Shown: piece by piece, positions 62,496 through 64,000 of the stretch | Numbering within the stretch: the first letter of the stretch is position 1 | Layout: each line of letters starts with the position of its first letter | Source: Sphingobacteriales bacterium | GTDB taxonomy: Bacteria; Bacteroidota; Bacteroidia; Chitinophagales; Chitinophagaceae | Direction: 5' to 3' | NCBI GenBank assembly: GCA_012270485.1 | Contig: JAAXIF010000052.1 | Coordinates: 1-64,000 of the forward strand | Length of the DNA stretch: 64,000 nt | Position numbers and translations under genes: made by a program | Notes under the pieces: generated by a model | Told to the model about the DNA's origin: nothing | Database searches by the model: none | Seen by the model: the letters and a program-made list of their open reading frames with translations, nothing else

Positions 62496-62975
62496 TTATT
62501 TCTTCATCAGTTTAGCAGCGCTATGAATACCTCTTTTGAGCTGTTCAGCGATATGGAGTGATCTTTCGATTCTTTTTTCAGATGATTTAACGCGGGTAAT
62601 TAAATACAAAATACTTCGCTGATTACCCGGGGTTAATTGATCAAACACGTCTTTGGCAATAGGATCTGTTGCAAGTACTTCATTCCATTCTGCCGCTTCT
62701 TCAAATTGGAACTGACTCTCATCCTCTTTTAGTTCCATTTGTACTATCATTCCTTTTTTCAGGCTCAATTCTTTTAATACATGCTTACTGATATAAATGA
62801 AATACCTTTCTTCTTTTCTGGATTGTAGTGCAACATGCAGACTCGATTTCCCATTGAGGATGCAAATACATCGCTTGATTCCTTTTTTGACAAACTTTTG
62901 AGCCATGGATGTACCAATAGCAATAAATGTCAAGCCATTCGATTCCTCAATGATTGCTTTGGTTTTTAATACCAT
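62496..62975 (-). CDS. YdeI/OmpD-associated (DUF1905-like) protein
   Basis: 159 residues, no signal. The N-terminal small barrel resembles DUF1905 (KKGIKRCICILNGKSSLHVAL) and the C-terminal YdeI-type helices include EEAAEWNEVLATDPIAKDVFDQLTPGNQRSILYLITRVKSSEKRIER. Reported family roles include peptide resistance; no function is established here. Confidence 0.8.
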   Translation of the reverse strand: MVLKTKAIIEESNGLTFIAIGTSMAQKFVKKGIKRCICILNGKSSLHVALQSRKEERYFIYISKHVLKELSLKKGMIVQMELKEDESQFQFEEAAEWNEVLATDPIAKDVFDQLTPGNQRSILYLITRVKSSEKRIERSLHIAEQLKRGIHSAAKLMKK

Positions 62976-63031
62976 ATTTTCTTGACAAAGGTTCTTGATT
63001 ATTACAATTGATCTTCAGCGAGGTTTAGTAC

Positions 63032-63553
63032 TTATTCAATAATTCTCAAATAAGCTCTCCAAGGTCCTGTCTCATCCCTGTATTGGTGCGAAATGGTTCT
63101 GGTGATCTGATAAATATGATTCTGATCATGTACCACCCAGGTAGCCAATAGCTGTTGCAGTGTTACTGTTCCAAAAGCAGGGTGTATAGCAGTTCTTTTA
63201 AAATCTTCGGAACTGAGATGGAAGTTTTGAAGGGTGGCTAGATTCTCTTCACGAAGATTGCGAAATGTTTGTAAGAGCTCGGGAAGTAATTTCCCTTTGC
63301 TGTCTTCAAATTGAGCAAAGCGATCAAAAGGGGTGAAGGTTTTATGGTCATCATCAGATAAACAAATCTTCATCCTGGGTATCCAGTCTGTTTTCTCTCC
63401 ATGTATCAGATGCCCTACCACATCATATGGACTCCAACTGTCACCGCCTTCATTGGCATGAAGAAGTGAGTCAGGGATACCATGCAACAGATCCTCCAAT
63501 ACTTGGGGTGTTCTGCTTAATAGGTTGATGGCATCTGATACGGAGATATGCAT
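63032..63553 (-). CDS. DinB-superfamily protein
   Basis: 173 residues. Metal-site histidines in YDVVGHLIHGEKTDW and LLATWVVHDQNHIYQITR fit DinB_2. Third such gene in the window, not clearly paralogous at the sequence level to the others. It follows the aldehyde dehydrogenase stop by 6 nt, so they are probably cotranscribed. Confidence 0.87.
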   Translation of the reverse strand: MHISVSDAINLLSRTPQVLEDLLHGIPDSLLHANEGGDSWSPYDVVGHLIHGEKTDWIPRMKICLSDDDHKTFTPFDRFAQFEDSKGKLLPELLQTFRNLREENLATLQNFHLSSEDFKRTAIHPAFGTVTLQQLLATWVVHDQNHIYQITRTISHQYRDETGPWRAYLRIIE

Positions 63554-63559
63554 AGTGGT

Positions 63560-64000
63560 TTAAGATAAATCAAATTGAATGCCTTGAGCTAAAGGTAATT
63601 GTGTACTCCAGTTGATGGTATTGGTTTGACGACGCATATAAGCTTTCCAAGCATCACTACCACTTTCTCTTCCACCACCGGTTTCTTTTTCACCACCAAA
63701 TGCACCACCGATCTCTGCACCACTTGTACCAATATTTACGTTCGCAATTCCACAATCACTTCCTCCATGAGAAAGGAATTGTTCAGCCTCACGCATATTC
63801 AATGTCATGATAGCAGATGAAAGCCCCTGTGGCACACCATTCTGTAAAGCAATGGCCTCATCCAGATCACGGTATTTCATAAGGTATAATATCGGTGCAA
63901 ATGTTTCATGTTGTACTACGGGAAAATGATTTTCAGCTTCAGCAATACAGGGTTTTACATAACAACCACTTTCATATCCCGCGCCCTCCAATACTCCTGC
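63560..64000 (-). CDS. Aldehyde dehydrogenase, ALDH7-type (partial)
   Basis: The C-terminal 147 residues of an ALDH running off the right edge; the first bases in frame read [11 protein letters not shown]. Sequence such as [52 protein letters not shown] and [10 protein letters not shown] is the ALDH7 (alpha-aminoadipic semialdehyde dehydrogenase/AmaB) pattern, so a role in lysine catabolism is likely. The catalytic Cys/Glu part lies outside the window. Confidence 0.92.
   Translation of the reverse strand, partial: AGVLEGAGYESGCYVKPCIAEAENHFPVVQHETFAPILYLMKYRDLDEAIALQNGVPQGLSSAIMTLNMREAEQFLSHGGSDCGIANVNIGTSGAEIGGAFGGEKETGGGRESGSDAWKAYMRRQTNTINWSTQLPLAQGIQFDLS

Overview
The window reads as a chromosomal segment of a Bacteroidota bacterium, most likely in or near the Chitinophagaceae. 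The evidence is two type IX secretion genes (porQ, porW/sprE), a TonB-dependent receptor behind a TPP riboswitch, several promoters of the Bacteroidota form TTTG-N19/20-TAnnTTTG, weak Shine-Dalgarno signals, moderate-to-low GC, and families such as the GIN-domain and LuxC-type reductase proteins. The genus is an inference. It is a housekeeping region with no phage, IS element or CRISPR array. One KilA-N gene is decayed.

Layout. 1-8 kb: Tat-exported HisC-like aminotransferase, NTF2-like protein, phosphodiesterase, homogentisate dioxygenase, DUF1801 protein, and a large exported zincin/propeller/barrel protein. 8-12 kb: infA-rpmJ-rpsM-rpsK-rpsD-rpoA-rplQ. 12-21 kb: carA, aroQ, a GT39-like membrane transferase, then a minus-strand tamB preceded by a NUDIX gene, a DinB-like gene and ggt. 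23-31 kb: exported M14 peptidase, alpha/beta hydrolase, PIG-L deacetylase, two tiny membrane proteins and an SSS symporter. 31-39 kb: KilA-N pseudogene, GH13, HtrA/DegQ protease, LuxC-type reductase, ferredoxin, ddl, PASTA protein, rhodanese. 39-50 kb: TPP-controlled TonB receptor, GIN protein, initiator tRNA, era, der, a small lipoprotein, lon, porQ. 50-64 kb: CAT-like, HAD, PBP1A, porW, an orphan M23-type N-terminal protein, AtpZ/AtpI-like pair, SprT, sucC, YceI, DinB, S8 protease, YdeI-like, DinB, and a partial ALDH7.

The least explained signal is non-coding. At least ten intergenic spots, most starting within about 10 nt of a stop codon, hold hairpins or half-hairpins whose arms are strings of degenerate 7-nt words kept in register. 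Each site has its own vocabulary; one site uses 8 nt and one 9-10 nt. In the ribosomal cluster every intercistronic junction carries one of these or another hairpin or palindrome. A separate 11-bp phased array lies at 1941-2105. Two unrelated loci share an identical 14-bp terminator stem next to related heptad words.

Gene starts were corrected where the sequence supports it. The most notable is tamB: its membrane anchor is encoded upstream of the first ATG, in a stretch with no ATG, GTG or TTG, so an ATT or CTG start is implied. rpmJ and the two tiny ORFs before the symporter are genes too short for usual length cut-offs.
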